NCBI GenBank assembly: GCA_036874045.1
Contig: CM072336.1
Coordinates: forward strand, 22,209,501 to 22,273,500
Direction: 5' to 3'
Source: Cymodocea nodosa
Taxonomy: Eukaryota > Streptophyta > Magnoliopsida > Alismatales > Cymodoceaceae
Length of the DNA: 64,000 nt
In this document: piece after piece, positions 1 to 13,041 of the stretch
How positions within the stretch are numbered: the first letter of the stretch is position 1
Layout: each line of letters begins with the position of its first letter
The notes under the pieces: model-generated
Databases searched by the model: none
The model's input: only the letters and a program-made list of their open reading frames with translations
Told to the model about the DNA's origin: nothing
Made by a program: the position numbers and the translations under genes

Positions 1-499
1 ATCTTAATTCCTGGATTCATTTCTCAACATCTCCTGAAAATGGGTTCAATCGATTCATAGAAAACGAGCTTATTTTTATATTTTCCCAAGTCTGTTTTGT
101 ATTTATTTTTTACCAAATAAACTTAATGGTACTTATAAAGCATGCCATTATGGTGGGGCTTCATCAAGCAAGGTATTCTAATCAAGAGTCAAATCCAGAA
201 TCTTTGCAATCCTCTTTTTATCAAAAGAACTTCTAGATATCAATCCAAGAAACTTCTACACATGGTTCCAACAAGTTAATTATTGCTGTTTTATTCAGAA
301 GCTAATTCCAAACTGGATCTTAAACATTGCCATACAACATCAGATACATCATGCGCTGTTGAAGTTTTATCATCATTAGAAATGATTCCCCACTAAACAA
401 ATGACAACAGTTAACTGTCTAGTTGAATAAATATTTTATTATGTTTTCTTGGGAAAGATACGCATGTAACATATAATTTCAAATGGTAAAGGTTCTTAC

Positions 500-1774
500 C
501 TGATGTCAGAAACAGAGAGATATGTGTGGTATGCAAATGAGAAGCTAAATGGCTTCCCGTTAATGTTTCTAACACGTGATGTCATGGAGAGGTTCCCATC
601 CAGAGAAAGTGATATTCTGAGGCGCAACTCAAAACTGAAAAGTTGGAAAGTTTATAGTTTTTACACACAATAATCATGGAATAAATATAAGCCGGTATGA
701 TGCATTAGGAACAGTCTCAATCAGTACTAATGCCTCTCATCATATGTGCGGTACACTCTTAAAAACTGATAGAAAACTAGAAAAGACGTATAGCAAGATT
801 AGAGTTCTGTTTCATAGTGATCCAGGAATTGGATGGGATGATTTCAATAACTGTAAGGCATGTACCAGTGAGGCCAGCACTTAAGATCATCTTCAGTAGG
901 TTTCAGCAGCAAGTTAACAGAAATCTCGCCATTGCTGTCCTTGGACTGAATACACGAAGGATCATCATCTATCTTCCAAATTTTATTCCTTGTGAATCCA
1001 TGTTGCTCTAGTGAACCACACTTTCCAAACTTCACAAGTTCAAATGGGAGTAAAAGCAATTAGCCAAAGAGAACTGCAAACTATATTTTACATAAAAACA
1101 CACATGGATAGAGAAAAGACCTGTGGAAAACAAATGGGAATGCCTCCATGCATTACCTTTGGTGGCTTAAAAGCAGCCTGATCAAGAAAGCAATACAACA
1201 GGTGAATTTCATCCATGACTAATGACATGGTGACAGTAGCTTTTTTCAGGTAGAATGGCATAAAAAGTGCAACTTTTCAATCCAGAATGGATACCATCAC
1301 TAATACCGGTAGAAACTTCAAAAAGCTGATCATGCTTATAAGCAAGGAAAAGAAAAATCCGGCATCAAGCATCAGAAGCATAACAAAGAAGGGAACATCT
1401 AAGAAATAAACATTCAGTACCGCCTTGCTACTACTGAACAAGAGCTCTTCACCCTTTTCATTCCTCCATGAGACAACCTGTCCTCCATGCAAGCTAATCT
1501 GAGTTGACAACAAAAAAAATTCCCTGTAAGCATAATTTCAAAGCATATACAGTAGTGCAAAAATCACAATTATGTGGTAGGTACTCTGGTTATCCAAAAT
1601 TCAGCAATTTTTTCTGACCATTAATAAGAAAAAAAAAAAAACCAAGGATGAATAATTTAGTACCCGAGCAGAAGCTCCCCGGGGCACTCTGAGTATGACC
1701 TGCTCTATTCCATTCCAGTCCTTTGTGATTTCATATGCCAATCTCTGGTCCCAAACAGCTGCAGACTGACCCAT
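500..1774 (-). CDS. Glucose-6-phosphate 1-epimerase-like protein (aldose 1-epimerase family), 3' end off window
   Basis: Predicted to interconvert alpha and beta anomers of glucose-6-phosphate; galactose mutarotase-like fold. Five exons can be joined with GT-AG signals and continuous frame: 1774-1664, 1498-1421, 1177-1121, 1029-866 and 634-500; the last ends at a GT donor and the gene continues left of base 1. The protein begins MGQSAAVWDQR, then shows the family blocks WNGIEQVILRVPRGASAR, SLHGGQVVSWRNEKGEELL, GGIPICFPQFGKCGSLEQHG, a DSNG segment, LLLKPTEDDLKCWPH and VRNINGKPFSFSFAYHTYL. The catalytic C-terminal half is outside. The ATG at 1774 was chosen because family members without a transit peptide start MGxSAAVWD; an upstream exon with a plastid peptide cannot be excluded. 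One usual MRGG appears as MHGG. Family assignment is from remembered homologues and is strong; localisation is not shown. Confidence 0.9.
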
Positions 1775-2567
1775 CTTAAAGGCTAAACTAACAAGGTGAA
1801 TGGACAGGTCCGTTCTTTCTTTGATGAAACTCCTAAATCCCTGAACAAATCTTGCCAGTGCCAGAGGGTAAAAAGAAACTACCACAGATGAAAGGGTACA
1901 GCTACCGTAATAAATAGGTGGGTGGGTGTCTGAACTCTGAGCAACACTTTTCCTGTGACTTCATGCAGATTATCACGGGGAGGGTCACGTCTAACAACTA
2001 CAAATCCTTCACACAACAATCAACCAAAAAGGTGTCACGAGAACAAAACCTATTTGTTTAAGAGCTGAAACTATGCCAACCATATCAAGGAAGAAGACTG
2101 GTCTCAACGTGTGGAAAGGGAAAAAATACAAAACACCGAAAGGACACGTCTCATCAAATGTCACCAACACATGGGATTCATGAATAAAAACTTCATACCC
2201 CACGTATTTACACCAAAGTTATAATCCCAAGATTACAAAGAAAAGTAAGAAGTTGCTAGACAACCCTTGAGACTAGCAGCCACACAGTTATCAAAGATCA
2301 CAATACCGATTAGCCAAATGGATTGCATTGAACAAGAAAATAGCAATGCAACAACCAGAGGAGAAGGCCAAAAAGGAGGTAAATCCGCACAAGTTAAATG
2401 CAGATGTTAGATATAGAGCAAAGAAAGAGCTTTCAAGAGACCTTAGGATGAAAAAGAAAAACGAGCTGAAAACATCGAAAGAATTAAATTTGCTGCACAA
2501 CCCACACGAGGGAACAAACAGAGTCACAAATTTCTACTGGAACTTCCCCCAGCTCAAACTATAAATC

Positions 2568-2607
<40 letters not shown>

Positions 2608-3060
2608 ATGTAATCCCAAGGTAGACGAAGAAAAGGTCCAGATCTAAATCCTTAATAAACGTTAGGAAAATACCACCCTCGTACCTGCCCATCCCATTTC
2701 CCAACAAGACCTGATTTCACAAGCTAGCCAGCCCATGATCCAAGGCATGATACATATGTTGCTGCTTCCTAGCGGTAACCTTGGGAAATGGGTCGTGGCA
2801 GTTGTCACCACATGTGCAAAAGACAAAAGCCGAAAGGGAAGGGACTTTAAATTTAAGTGGTAGGATTCATGTAATTTTGACCTAACCGTTGAAGACCTTG
2901 AAGGGGGAAAGCGAGGGCTTTCCGTTTTGGAGAATGGATCATGCAAGATGTGAGCCGAACGTCAATGGCAAGGCCGAAAGGTAGGGTTTTGGTTAGGAAG
3001 ATGGGAGGGTTCTGGGGTTTCCTCCTCCTCCTCCTCCTCCTCCCCCCTTCCCCCACCTAA
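1775..3060 (-). other. Likely 5' leader, leader intron and promoter of the epimerase-like gene
   Basis: No convincing coding exon was found upstream of the ATG at 1774. A stretch rich in CTC triplets lies at 3021-3043 and a (GA)n run at 2573-2604; such pyrimidine/purine runs are frequent in plant leaders. Short minus-strand open frames near 2660-3056 look non-protein-like (repeated R, S and P). Transcription start and leader splicing are inferred, not seen. Confidence 0.35.
2573..2604. repeat. (GA)n microsatellite
   Basis: About 16 uninterrupted AG/GA units are directly visible. Confidence 0.95.
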
Positions 3061-5640
3061 CCTCCGCTGGGTCCTGTAAAGGTAAAGAAGAAATGGGTTC
3101 ATCGGTGACACGGAGATGCGTCAGCCATGATTCAAACGGTCAAGATTCAAACTTTTCCGCTCTGTCATTTTTCCATTTGTCTTCTCCTCGCTTCCCGCGA
3201 TCCGAAGGAAACAACAAAAGGCAAAGAAGAGGTAGAAGCGTAACTGCAACCGGAGGAATGGGCTCGTTCCATTGATGGCCCGATGCCACTTGCTTGCTGT
3301 TTCTGCGACGGTGAAGAAAGTCACAAGGTGGTCGGCAGAGGAAGGCCACCGTCAAAATCACGTGGTGGGCGGCGCAGGGAATTCTGGATTGCTGTCTGCT
3401 TGATGTGGACCAGGAATCCCGTGACAGTCCAACTCCATCGATTCAGTCAACATCAGATTTTTTGTTTTCGCAAAAAAAAAAAGATTAGATTTTTGATAAT
3501 TTTTTTATTATTAATTTTAAAATAACAAAAATTATGTGATTTTAGGTTATCATATAAAATATATATTTAGAATCTTTCCTTGTTCCGTTTCGATTTTAAA
3601 ATCGATTTTTCTTATTAAAATAAAATTATGTGAAATCTTGAGAAATCGCAGGCATTATTTGAAATCTTCTCACTTCCTAAAATCTTTAGAATAATTCTCT
3701 CAGAATTGTAATTGCGCAAAATCCAAAATTTCTAAATGAAGTCTTGCTAATTATTTGCTTGTCATCGGAAGTTGATATTTGTTTACACATCCTTAACAAC
3801 AACAAAAAAAATCTTTGTTTTGCTTTGATATTCTTATAGTTATCTTGATGTATTAATCTCACTTTTACCGATCTGCATGCATTTTGTTACTTGGGTAGGA
3901 GGGATTAAAAAGGCACATCACCAAAATCTGCAATAAATAGAAAATTATTGTTGATATTTCAAAAAAATACACATCAAAAGTTACCCCTTCAAGGTTGAAT
4001 CTATTTATTAAAATTTAATATATTTTACCAGTTTTATCCCCTCGAAAGTTGTTGAGTTTTTGGCCATTTAGGCAATAAATTTTTTATCTAATGGTTAATA
4101 TACTCTTCTTGTTCAAGAAACAATATTCTCTTCTTATTTTCGTAGGTAACGATGGTGCTTTTTGCCTGATTTAGTTCAATCCTAAGACCTCATTTCTTAA
4201 AATAGAGTGGACAACTAATTTGCTTAACACACTCTTTCTTTTCATTCTGAAGATATGGTTGTACGAAAAAAATAGAATAAATGATATGCAAGTAAACTTT
4301 TGAAAATGACAATATTAGGGTTTTGCATTTATCATCAATTTCAATGATTCATGTGTATGATAAATTAGGCTACCAATTTTTCTTGCAGGTATATTCTATT
4401 TCACGTAAGTTTAAACTTTAGAAAATGACAGAAAACATCGAAAAATAAAATGATGAGAGATTTTTTGTCATTTTTTAGACATTTGTATGTCTAATGGATT
4501 TTCAAAGAATTTCGTCATTTTTCTCTCATATATAAGAAAAATTTTCTTTTATTTTTTTGATCTATTGATCTTTGAAATTAACGTAAAATAAAGAAATAGA
4601 AAAAGTAAATTATCATAGAAGATCTATTTATGCTATCTAAAAAGTTAGAAAAGTCAATAAATAAAAAGTAAGAAAAGTTAAGAATCAGAAAGTTAAAAAA
4701 ATTAAGAATTAGAATGTTAGAAAGTAAAATTTAAAGGTGTTTAGTTATTTACAAAAAGTTAGAAAAATTATATAGTTATTGAAATTTTAATATTATAAAT
4801 AAAAAAATAATATTAAATAAATAAAAATATTTGTAATTTTAATATTATAAAATAAAATTAAATAATATTAACAATAATAAAATGATTAATATTTTATTAA
4901 TAATAATATAATATTAAAATAATTAATTAAATAAAAAATATTAACAACATATACTTTAATTATATTAACAATAATAAAACAATATATTATATAAATATAC
5001 TTTAATTATATTAAAGTATATACAAGGTAATTTTAATTAAAATAATAATATATTATACAAAGTAATAATTAAAATAATATAATACTTTAATTAAATAAAA
5101 TAATATATTATATTAATATGTTATACTTTAATTATATTAATAATATATACATTAATTATAATTAATTTTAAATAATAAAATAATTAATTTTTCCTTCCAT
5201 AAATATTTCATCATTTTCTTTAAGTTATTTTCTAGATGTAAAAACAACCTCTAAAGAGTAGACGGTGAAAAGATCACTTCTTACTTAAGTACATAAGATG
5301 GTGTCAATTTTGAGTTGATAATTATGATTATCTACACGCATTTAATGGATTTTTTCCTGGCAAGTAGAAAATTTACGTTGGAAGTTATGAAAATTACATA
5401 AAACATGGTTGATAAGAGGAAATTCACATATTGAGCTATGATTCTTATTTTTTCACACATCCTTTATTTCTTAGTGTTATGATTTGATTATTGTTTAACA
5501 CAAAAATTAAAATTACATGTTGTTATGAAATGAAAAGAAAAAAATAATAATAATAATAATTAAGAAAAGACGAAGGCGGCAAGCACGCAAAAGGGCATCC
5601 TGTCCGTTACCACAAACAAGCTCCATGCGCATACCAAATT
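3061..5640. other. AT-rich intergenic DNA
   Basis: 3061-3480 is moderately GC-rich and may hold regulatory DNA of the epimerase-like gene. From about 3480 on the sequence is AT-rich, extremely so at 4730-5180, where it is almost pure A/T with irregular TTAATA/AATAAT motifs. No coding frame, RNA gene or clear transposon end was recognised. Confidence 0.7.
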
Positions 5641-6020
5641 AGCGGCATTCGAAAAAAGAAGGAAGACGAAGAGATGGATGTTGGAGGAGGTTCTATAAGA
5701 GGAGTGAGTAGGGCACACACCAAGAGCTCTCTCGCAACCACCACAGCAGGTACAGTCCTTCGTCTCCTCGCCCACCTCCTCTTCTCCCACATACGAAGAT
5801 CAAGGACGTCCTTGAGAGGATTTTCGAGTAGGGTCGGGAAAGTCCTCCACCTTTGTTGCTGCTCGGATCTGCAAGGAGTGGCCTGCACGGCTTGTTCATG
5901 AGGTGCATAGCCACAATCCTCGCATGGGTGACGGTGTAGAGTTCTACCAAGGCGCGACTGCTTCACAACCAGTCTTCTCAAGCATCCTCCAGATCTTCCC
6001 TGTGTGAGAAGTGGTGGCAT
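5641..6020 (+). other. GC-rich island, possible short transcript or exon, unidentified
   Basis: A sharply bounded 380-base GC-rich island inside AT-rich DNA. A TATA-like CTATAAG occurs near 5693. Several frames are open on both strands. The plus-strand frame ending with TGA near 6007 reads ...GDGVEFYQGATASQPVF... but lacks a suitable in-frame ATG. On the minus strand a 137-codon frame spans 5607-6020. I recognise no family in any of them. It could be a non-coding transcript, a decayed gene or a promoter island. Confidence 0.3.
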
Positions 6021-8097
6021 ACTAATCCCATTTTCTATTTTCTTTGAGAGATCAATGTTATCTTGTAGGTTTCTTTTATGAAGAAAATGAGAAAGAACGC
6101 TTATCTGTCATGTTTTAGTTGATGTAGATATGAATTTCAGTGTTTACTTTTAATTTCCATTGTTTGAATGTTGAAGTGTTCTTTTGCATTTACAGTAGTG
6201 TAGATTTGTAGGTTGACGCTTTGTTTTTCATTAAATTAGATGCTTCGTTCAGCCAATTTTACATCGTGGTTTTCCAGTTTGAGATTTTTCCTCGAAATAT
6301 TCATCAATTAGCTTTGGTTTCATTGGACTTCATTGAGAATCGAAGAAGTTGCAATTTTTGGAAGAATGGAGTGCTAATCTACCGTTTCTGCTGGATGTAT
6401 AATAGGTTAATCATAGGATTTTGGGCGTTTTTATTCCTGACTTTTTGTGTCTCTTAGTAGGACTGATTTAGGAATAAGCTAGTGATTTTTGTTGAATTTT
6501 CACAGCAGTTTTGGGATTTTTTATCCAGTGATTTCAGTAAGGCGTTTACTGGCAATTCTGCCAGTTTTTTTTGCAGAATTTGACCCTCTGTAAATAATTC
6601 AGTGGTGCTTGATGTGTTGTGGAAATTTGAGTTTATAATTTTCTTATGAAAGTAATGCTAGTTATCTGTTGAACTAAAGTGGTTTGGTGTTATTTCATTG
6701 AGAATTGGGATCGTTCTAAATTTTACAAGATAGAGATGTTGAAAAGGAATAAAAATTGTCTTCTGAAACTTATTTTGCACCCTATCAATTTGCAGAAATC
6801 TACTATTATTGTAATTGTTTGCATAACTATTGGTTATAATATTTTTAGAGAACTTCAAGACCTTTTCATTGAATATTTTTGCATAGTTTTTGGTCGAGTA
6901 GTTTAAAAGATATGCAATTTGTAAATTGAGCCAAAATCTACATTATCATAGGTGTAAAACCAAAATTTGCACGACACAATTAAGAAGAAAATTCATTGGT
7001 TGAACATTGGTCTTAAGTGTTTGTTTAATTATTTTAACATATTAATTAGATCAAAATGAATGTTAATAATATAAAGTTTGGTAGCTGGTAATTTAAGATA
7101 GAAATTATTATTAAGACATTCAACATATTTTAGATACATAATTACTCAATTAGTCTCCCTAAATTGCATAATTAGAAGTTAATCAATTTGAACTTAAAAT
7201 CTAATTTTAATCTCTATCTCTCTATGAATCGACCTACACTTGTCAATGTACTTCATTGAATGTTGATAATTACGGTAATAAAAATTTAAAACTGAAATTC
7301 TCAAATACACAGCTTATGAGTGGACTTGTTAGAGTTTTATATAAATAAGCACCTAACTGAGAAACAACAAGAAAAGGAAGGTATAGGTGCAAGAGTGCAC
7401 CAAGAGAAATAGACAAGTTGCAGAGTAAAGAGTGCTCACCCTCTCTACCAAGTATTTTACTAAGTCTGAAAGCTATTGACAATTATCTTTACCTTTGATA
7501 TCCATTGAAGAGTTCATGACAGGTTAATTATAAATCAAGGTTTTTGGTGTCAATAAGATTTACATCAACGAACGATAAAAACACCGTGACAGTAATCGCC
7601 ATTACGTGAGATCTGAATGGTATTCTTCCTGGAAAGGAATGATATCAAACTTACAAATCAAGCCAAGCATCTTCACAACAGTCAGTCAAAAAAGAATGGT
7701 ATTCTTCTTTAATTTCTGTTCTCTCGCTCTCTCTCTCTCTTTCTCGTATCAAAGAAGAAATCTCTAGAATTTCAGAAGAAAGAGGAAATGATCAAAAAAA
7801 ATTATAAAGAAAAGAAAGAGAGCTGACAATACATAAGACGATATTTCCTCCAATATATGGATGGTCACGGCTTCACACCTTTCCAACAAATGGTAACTGG
7901 CAAGGACGCCTGCTACAAAACAAGCTGCTGCCATGGTTCCCAACGTGTGAGTGAGTGACTGAATCTTTGGAGACGATGAATTGCCACGACGAAGAAAATG
8001 ATTCGAGCAAGGTTGAACATCAGCCATGTTTCACCGGGTTTAAGTATATGATGGATTAGACTAACTGCAATCTTTCTTGTTCCTGGCTTAGGTTCAA
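6021..8097. other. Non-coding DNA and probable 3' UTR of the HPGT gene
   Basis: AT-rich, with no supported gene. The part next to 8098 (roughly 7750-8097) is expected to contain the 3' UTR of the galactosyltransferase gene; a CT-rich tract lies near 7722-7745. Confidence 0.5.
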
Positions 8098-11000
8098 CTA
8101 AATGGCTTTGCAGATGGCTCCTGAAAAGAGACAGAACACTATTAGGTGATAAAATTGTCATGCTCTCAGGTTGGAATGTTGGAAATGCCATTCGTTGGAT
8201 TGTAAAAACGTCAGATGAGTGAATGATCAACTGTGTGAGATGCCAAGGCAGTGAGTGGTAAAAGCAAAAGGCTCCTTGTTGAACCCAAATTTGGAGAAAA
8301 GTAGACGGGATACTCGTTGAAACTTATTAAACAATTCCCGTAAGGCTAAATTCAGAGAATTGCATAGACTCTACCCTAAGCCATCCTGATTTGATTTGCT
8401 AGCTACTCCTTTCTGAAAACCGAAGCAAGATGGGAAAAAAAAAACAAAAGCTCGAGAATTATCTTCCTCACTGGATGATTCAGCTGAAGGTAAATTAAAA
8501 TTACGATGTAGAGAAAAAGGAAATACCGGTGGACCATGAGGAACAACACAGTTTTCCTTCGTCAATATGCTTGACATCAAGTCCAATAAGCCATGAACCC
8601 ACACTGACGTCATCATGAGCATATGTGCGAAGAATAGATCTGTTACCAAAAAAGTTAAACAAGAAAAACGATTACATTTGCTGATTTGCTGGCTGGTCGG
8701 TCAACAGCCTATAATGAAATTATCATATTTGCCTAAATGTTAAAAGTTGAAACGAGAAAGCATAATAACGGCAGTTATTTTCCAGAAAGGCAGATATGAT
8801 ACTTATTGACTAAGACAAGTAAAACAAAGTACGAACATAAGTGTTTCAAGGAAAAGGTCTGAACACATTTGAAAATGTTTTTTTTTACATTAGCCTATTT
8901 TAAAATATGCTGCGTTTGGATAAGCATTTACAAATATGACCAACATAATAATTTACTGTAAAAATAGGAAGTAATCTGGAAGCACTTTTTCGCACCAACT
9001 CATTTTAAAATAATTGTTTCAATAAGTATTTTAAAAAGCCACCAAAACAAGTGCTTATCACAAAAAACCAATAAATGCTTAATAATTCATCTTACTGCTT
9101 ATTTCATAAACTATTCTCAGATCGCTTATTCAATAAATGCTTAACAATTCCTTCGTAGTTCATTCAATAAGTTATTTTTAGACCACTTATTCAAAAAGTT
9201 GCATTTTTTTAAAAAATGTTTATTTACTAAGTATTACCAAATATAGCCCAAGTATTCACCTGTTGATAGAGATGAAGTGTGCCAATGCTCGGGATATGAC
9301 AAAAACATCACCTGACGCATGACGGAAATATCTGTTGGATATGGTATTCAACTAGAATATGGTAAGAATGTAGAGAAAGATCTCAAATTATCCCTGTTTA
9401 AGTAATCGTATGCAAAATCTTACTCACGATTTTCCATCGCCGAACTTCCACCATTCTGGTTCATACCATCTGTCGTTCCTGTTTAATAACACCAGCAGTG
9501 AGGACTGAGAAATAATGCTGTTATCGTCAACAAAGTTGCAGGGGTCAAAACTACTACTAAACTCACGATTCTGAGAAAACTTGTCCTGATTTCATACATC
9601 CAATATAGACACGAGGCTTGTCCAAGTAAGTTTGAAGCATTTCACTGAAGGCATCTAGAAAAATAATGTCATCCAACAAAATCTACTCGTCAGCTATCAC
9701 AACGAGATTTTCAATTATAAACGGAAATGACAAAAACATGAAAATACTAAAATAAGCCGTTGTCATCATGAAAAATGAAAAAGTTTCAAGTTCCTTTCTT
9801 TTGGTCAGTGTTTCATTAACACAATATGCAAAACAAGTTAATTTAATTGAGTTTTAAAATAGATTTCCTATTTGATCCTTTTGTTTTTCAGATGGTCACT
9901 TGTTAATATTTTTGGGTATTATCTTATCCATTTTCTCCGATAAAATGATAAATACACTGTTATCAATCAACATCTAAGTACAGAATACATTATAATCTTC
10001 TTGTCAGAAAAATTTTTATCTAGCATCTGATTGCCACTCAAAAAAAGAAAAAATTTGCATCTAATGTTTGCAGCTTGTGCAGACGAATTTTTTACCAAAT
10101 TATTCGATATATCAAAAAAAGGTTACCTATGTTAACAACAATAGCATCGTTGACTTTAGCATAAAAATCAGCATCCCAAGTGTCTGCAGCGTAACTAAAG
10201 AACAGCTTTGATTTTTTTGATAGCTCTTTTTGATCTTCCACATGATTTTCCTGATAAAGAAGAACAGGCATGAGGATTGCTGGCCTTTCTATTTCTAGTT
10301 TTCTAAAACCACAAATGTTGATGAATAATAGGATCCTGTTACCAAATATTTGCAATTTTCACAGTGCAGTCAAGTAGTTCTGTTTATTGATAATCTAAGA
10401 TTGAAACTATAAATTTCAACCATCATCATAATTCAGAAAATAAGAATTAGAAGTAGTAAAACAAATTATCTTTTTCTTGTAGAAGGTATGAAAAATGAAT
10501 GTAGGTTTAGAATGTAGATTAGGATTCTTATCACATAAATCTTTTTCCATGCTTTTCTTGGGGCATCTTCTGTACATTTTAAATCTAAATTAGAATATAG
10601 GTTTAAAGTAAAATGGATGAAGTAGAGAAATACTTCTGGAGTGTTTGTTATACAGAATGCCCTTAAAATAAAAAATAAAGTTCTATAAAGTTGCTATTCA
10701 TTAAATTATACCATATAGTTCAAAATGCCAGGCTGTAAGTTTGATCATATGCAAAAAAATAGTGTTGTTGAGATGCATATATTTAAATAAGTGATAATAC
10801 AATAAGAAAAGAATTTTATTAAGAATAGAGTAAGAGTTAAAAAAGACTAGAGTAAGAGTTGCATTAATTAAAGATAACATAAGAGAAAATCAATTTAGGT
10901 AGTTTGATTATAATCTTAAGAGATCAAAGAACACAACAATTAGGAGAGTGAAATTAATTAGTGCAAAAGAAACTAAAAAATGTAAAGAAAAACCTAAAAC

Positions 11001-13041
11001 CACTTGGTTAGAAATTACAATAAAAAATTCAAATTTATGTAATTTAACTGAAGATTTAATTATAAATAGAAATACATAGAAGAAAAAAATTAACACAACT
11101 GACCCCAAGTAGTAAGATTATGACTTGGATTGTTATTGTTTGTTACTGTTTAACTTCTTTATATTTAAGTCTGTGATTATTCAGACACTGTTAATCAGTC
11201 AGATGAGTTAACTATGATTACATAATATGTAAATAAGATGAGTTAACTATGATTGCATCTTTTGTTCATTTCATATATCTATGAAAATGAGTTTGAAGCA
11301 TGACAAAATTGTTGCAATACGTACAAAAATGACGAAATCATCAGTCTTCTTGCTTTCTTGATTTATAGCCCTATCAAAATTGTCACCACGGTTTGCACTG
11401 CACAATATTATAAAACATTGTCAAGTCCACCCAACACTCATAATTCAACAATGTTTAGTAAAGAAGATGATATGACCTTCTTCCTATTATAAATCGTACA
11501 ATGATGCCTTTATCCTTTTCAAGTTTTTGTAGTGCACCCCCTGCACCAAGGTAAATAATTAGTACCTCTATCAAGTCTAATCATTGCTCTCTAAATAACA
11601 AGCACAGTTCAATGAGTTTTCAAGAATCCATGCAAAGTACTTTAATTTGGAATGGAGACAGATAGAAGGCTGCCAGTTAGCAGGATTTGGCAGCATGATT
11701 TATACATCTCCCCAAAGAATGTATGAGATCTTCAGTTTTTATGATTCCCTAATAAGTGTATGAACCATGAAGAGCATGATGCTTGCCGCCAGAGCAAGTT
11801 TCAGAAATTATAAAGATACTAATAACTTGCTACTAGTATCTTAGCAAGTTTCAAAAATATGTGGGTTGTAATTGATTTCCGTAAATTTCCCAAACCCAGT
11901 TGGATTTTACTCCACTACGTAGGTCTAACTTTGTTACTTGAAACAGTCACATAAAAATACAGTATCATGCCAATAGTCAGAAGAGGTTTCACTGCCAATT
12001 TATCATTTGTCCATTTTCCAAATGGATATGTATATAGTAATAACGTTCTTGTTAATGCATATGCCTTTTGGCAAAATAATCGTATAAAAATATCTACAAA
12101 AAGGATATTGTTTATGAAAAATTTTAGACTACGTTGAAACCCTCCACATTTACAATGTATCCCTGAGAATGAAGTACTGATTTTGCTTAAATGTTGGAAG
12201 GACAATTTTTTTAAAAAAAGAAAAACCTATGGAAAGGATGGATCGTTACTTTTAGGGAACCACAATTTCCTGATGGCATCCCTGTTTTTGCTGCCGCCAA
12301 ACCCAGTAAAAATTCCAATGACAGCCAACGGCCTCTGCTTAAAATGTGTCCCGTTGCTCTCCAAAGTGTGCTTCGGCACAAATCCCTCATGCCTCGCTGC
12401 AGCCAACTCCATCTCAAGTGCAGATAGTCTCTTATGCTGATCTCTAATGAAAACAGGAAACGACTCTCCATCGTATAGATCACAGACCAAACAAATTAAA
12501 GAATCTCACACCTTATGTACATGGTAACAGACTCTCACCTGCAAGCTAAAACCTTCAGGGTATCATCAACTGATATTGCTGACTTCCCCTATGAAACAAA
12601 AAAAGGCAGCGCCGTGTCATCATCAATAGGTACAGCATCTTTGTGAAATCTCAGATAATTCTTTAAGGTCACAACAGCTGAATTCCAACAGGAAATCACA
12701 AATGGCAGCAAGGGACCAAGCTCCGAGCAGAGAAAAGGAGGAAGGGAGTGATTTTCGGGTTCCAAACCTGACCAGTCCTCCTATCGAGCTCTTCGACGAG
12801 ATACACCCTATTCTCCGCGTCCTGCCACAGCCTGACAAAAGAGCCGAGCACGACAAACAACAAACAAACACCATCACAAACTAAATCCCAATATTCCGCA
12901 CCAACACAACCGAAGCCCCCAAACTCACCTTCCGGCGACGTAGATGGCGGCCATGGTAGCGAGCATGGCGAGCATGACGGTGGAGATGGGGGACCGGTGC
13001 ACCACGGCCGGCACCCTCGAGCCGGCCACTCTGGTCTGCAT
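8098..13041 (-). CDS. HPGT: Hydroxyproline O-galactosyltransferase (HPGT-type, GT31)
   Basis: Adds the first galactose to hydroxyproline of arabinogalactan proteins; a Golgi type II membrane protein. Twelve exons join in frame to 1029 nt (342 aa plus stop): 13041-12929, 12831-12768, 12588-12539, 12443-12250, 11540-11477, 11397-11325, 10250-10127, 9654-9567, 9478-9428, 9331-9260, 8639-8527, 8120-8098. The start MQTRVAGSR is followed by a hydrophobic anchor (about 19-37), then LWQDAENRVYLVEELDRRTG and SAISVDDTLKVLACR (DUF4094-like). The GT31 domain includes RPLAVIGIFTGFG, RDAIRKLWFP, RFIIGR, KLFFSYAADTWDADFYAKV (about 201-219), PRVYIGCMKSGQVF, WYEPEWWKFGDG and YAHDDVSVGSW (304-314). The last exon is only 23 bases and ends in GAICKAI. 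The canonical DDD of GT31 is replaced by VNDAIVVNID at 219-228, which I believe is usual for HPGT members. Length agrees with Arabidopsis HPGT1 (about 338 aa from memory). Confidence 0.93.
8908..9250. mobile_element. MITE-like sequence in an HPGT intron
   Basis: The left end reads TGCTGCGTTTGGATAA and the right end, read on the other strand, TGGGCTATATTTGGTAA: imperfect terminal inverted repeats. The body is AT-rich with repeated TTATTCAATAAATGCTTA-like pieces. No target duplication could be fixed. It lies between the exons ending at 8639 and starting at 9260, and its right end comes within about 10 bases of the exon. Confidence 0.45.
10600..11100 (+). mobile_element. Degraded LINE (RTE-like) 3' ORF tail in an HPGT intron
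   Basis: On the plus strand, antisense to HPGT, this matches piece by piece the LINE tail at 58.2-58.7 kb: AAATGGATGAAGTAGAGAAA, GTTGCATTAATTAAAGATAA, AGAGAAAATCAATTTAGG, ACAACAATTAGGAGAG and AACCTAAAACCACTTGGTTA all have counterparts there in the same order. Translation is broken many times. No 5' half was found. Confidence 0.75.

Noticed and set aside
7764-8027. Alternative 3' end of HPGT reading CFVAGVLASYHLLERC
   Set aside because: An acceptor exists near 7923, but the result lacks the family C-terminus; the 23-base exon at 8098-8120 gives the expected AIC-type ending.
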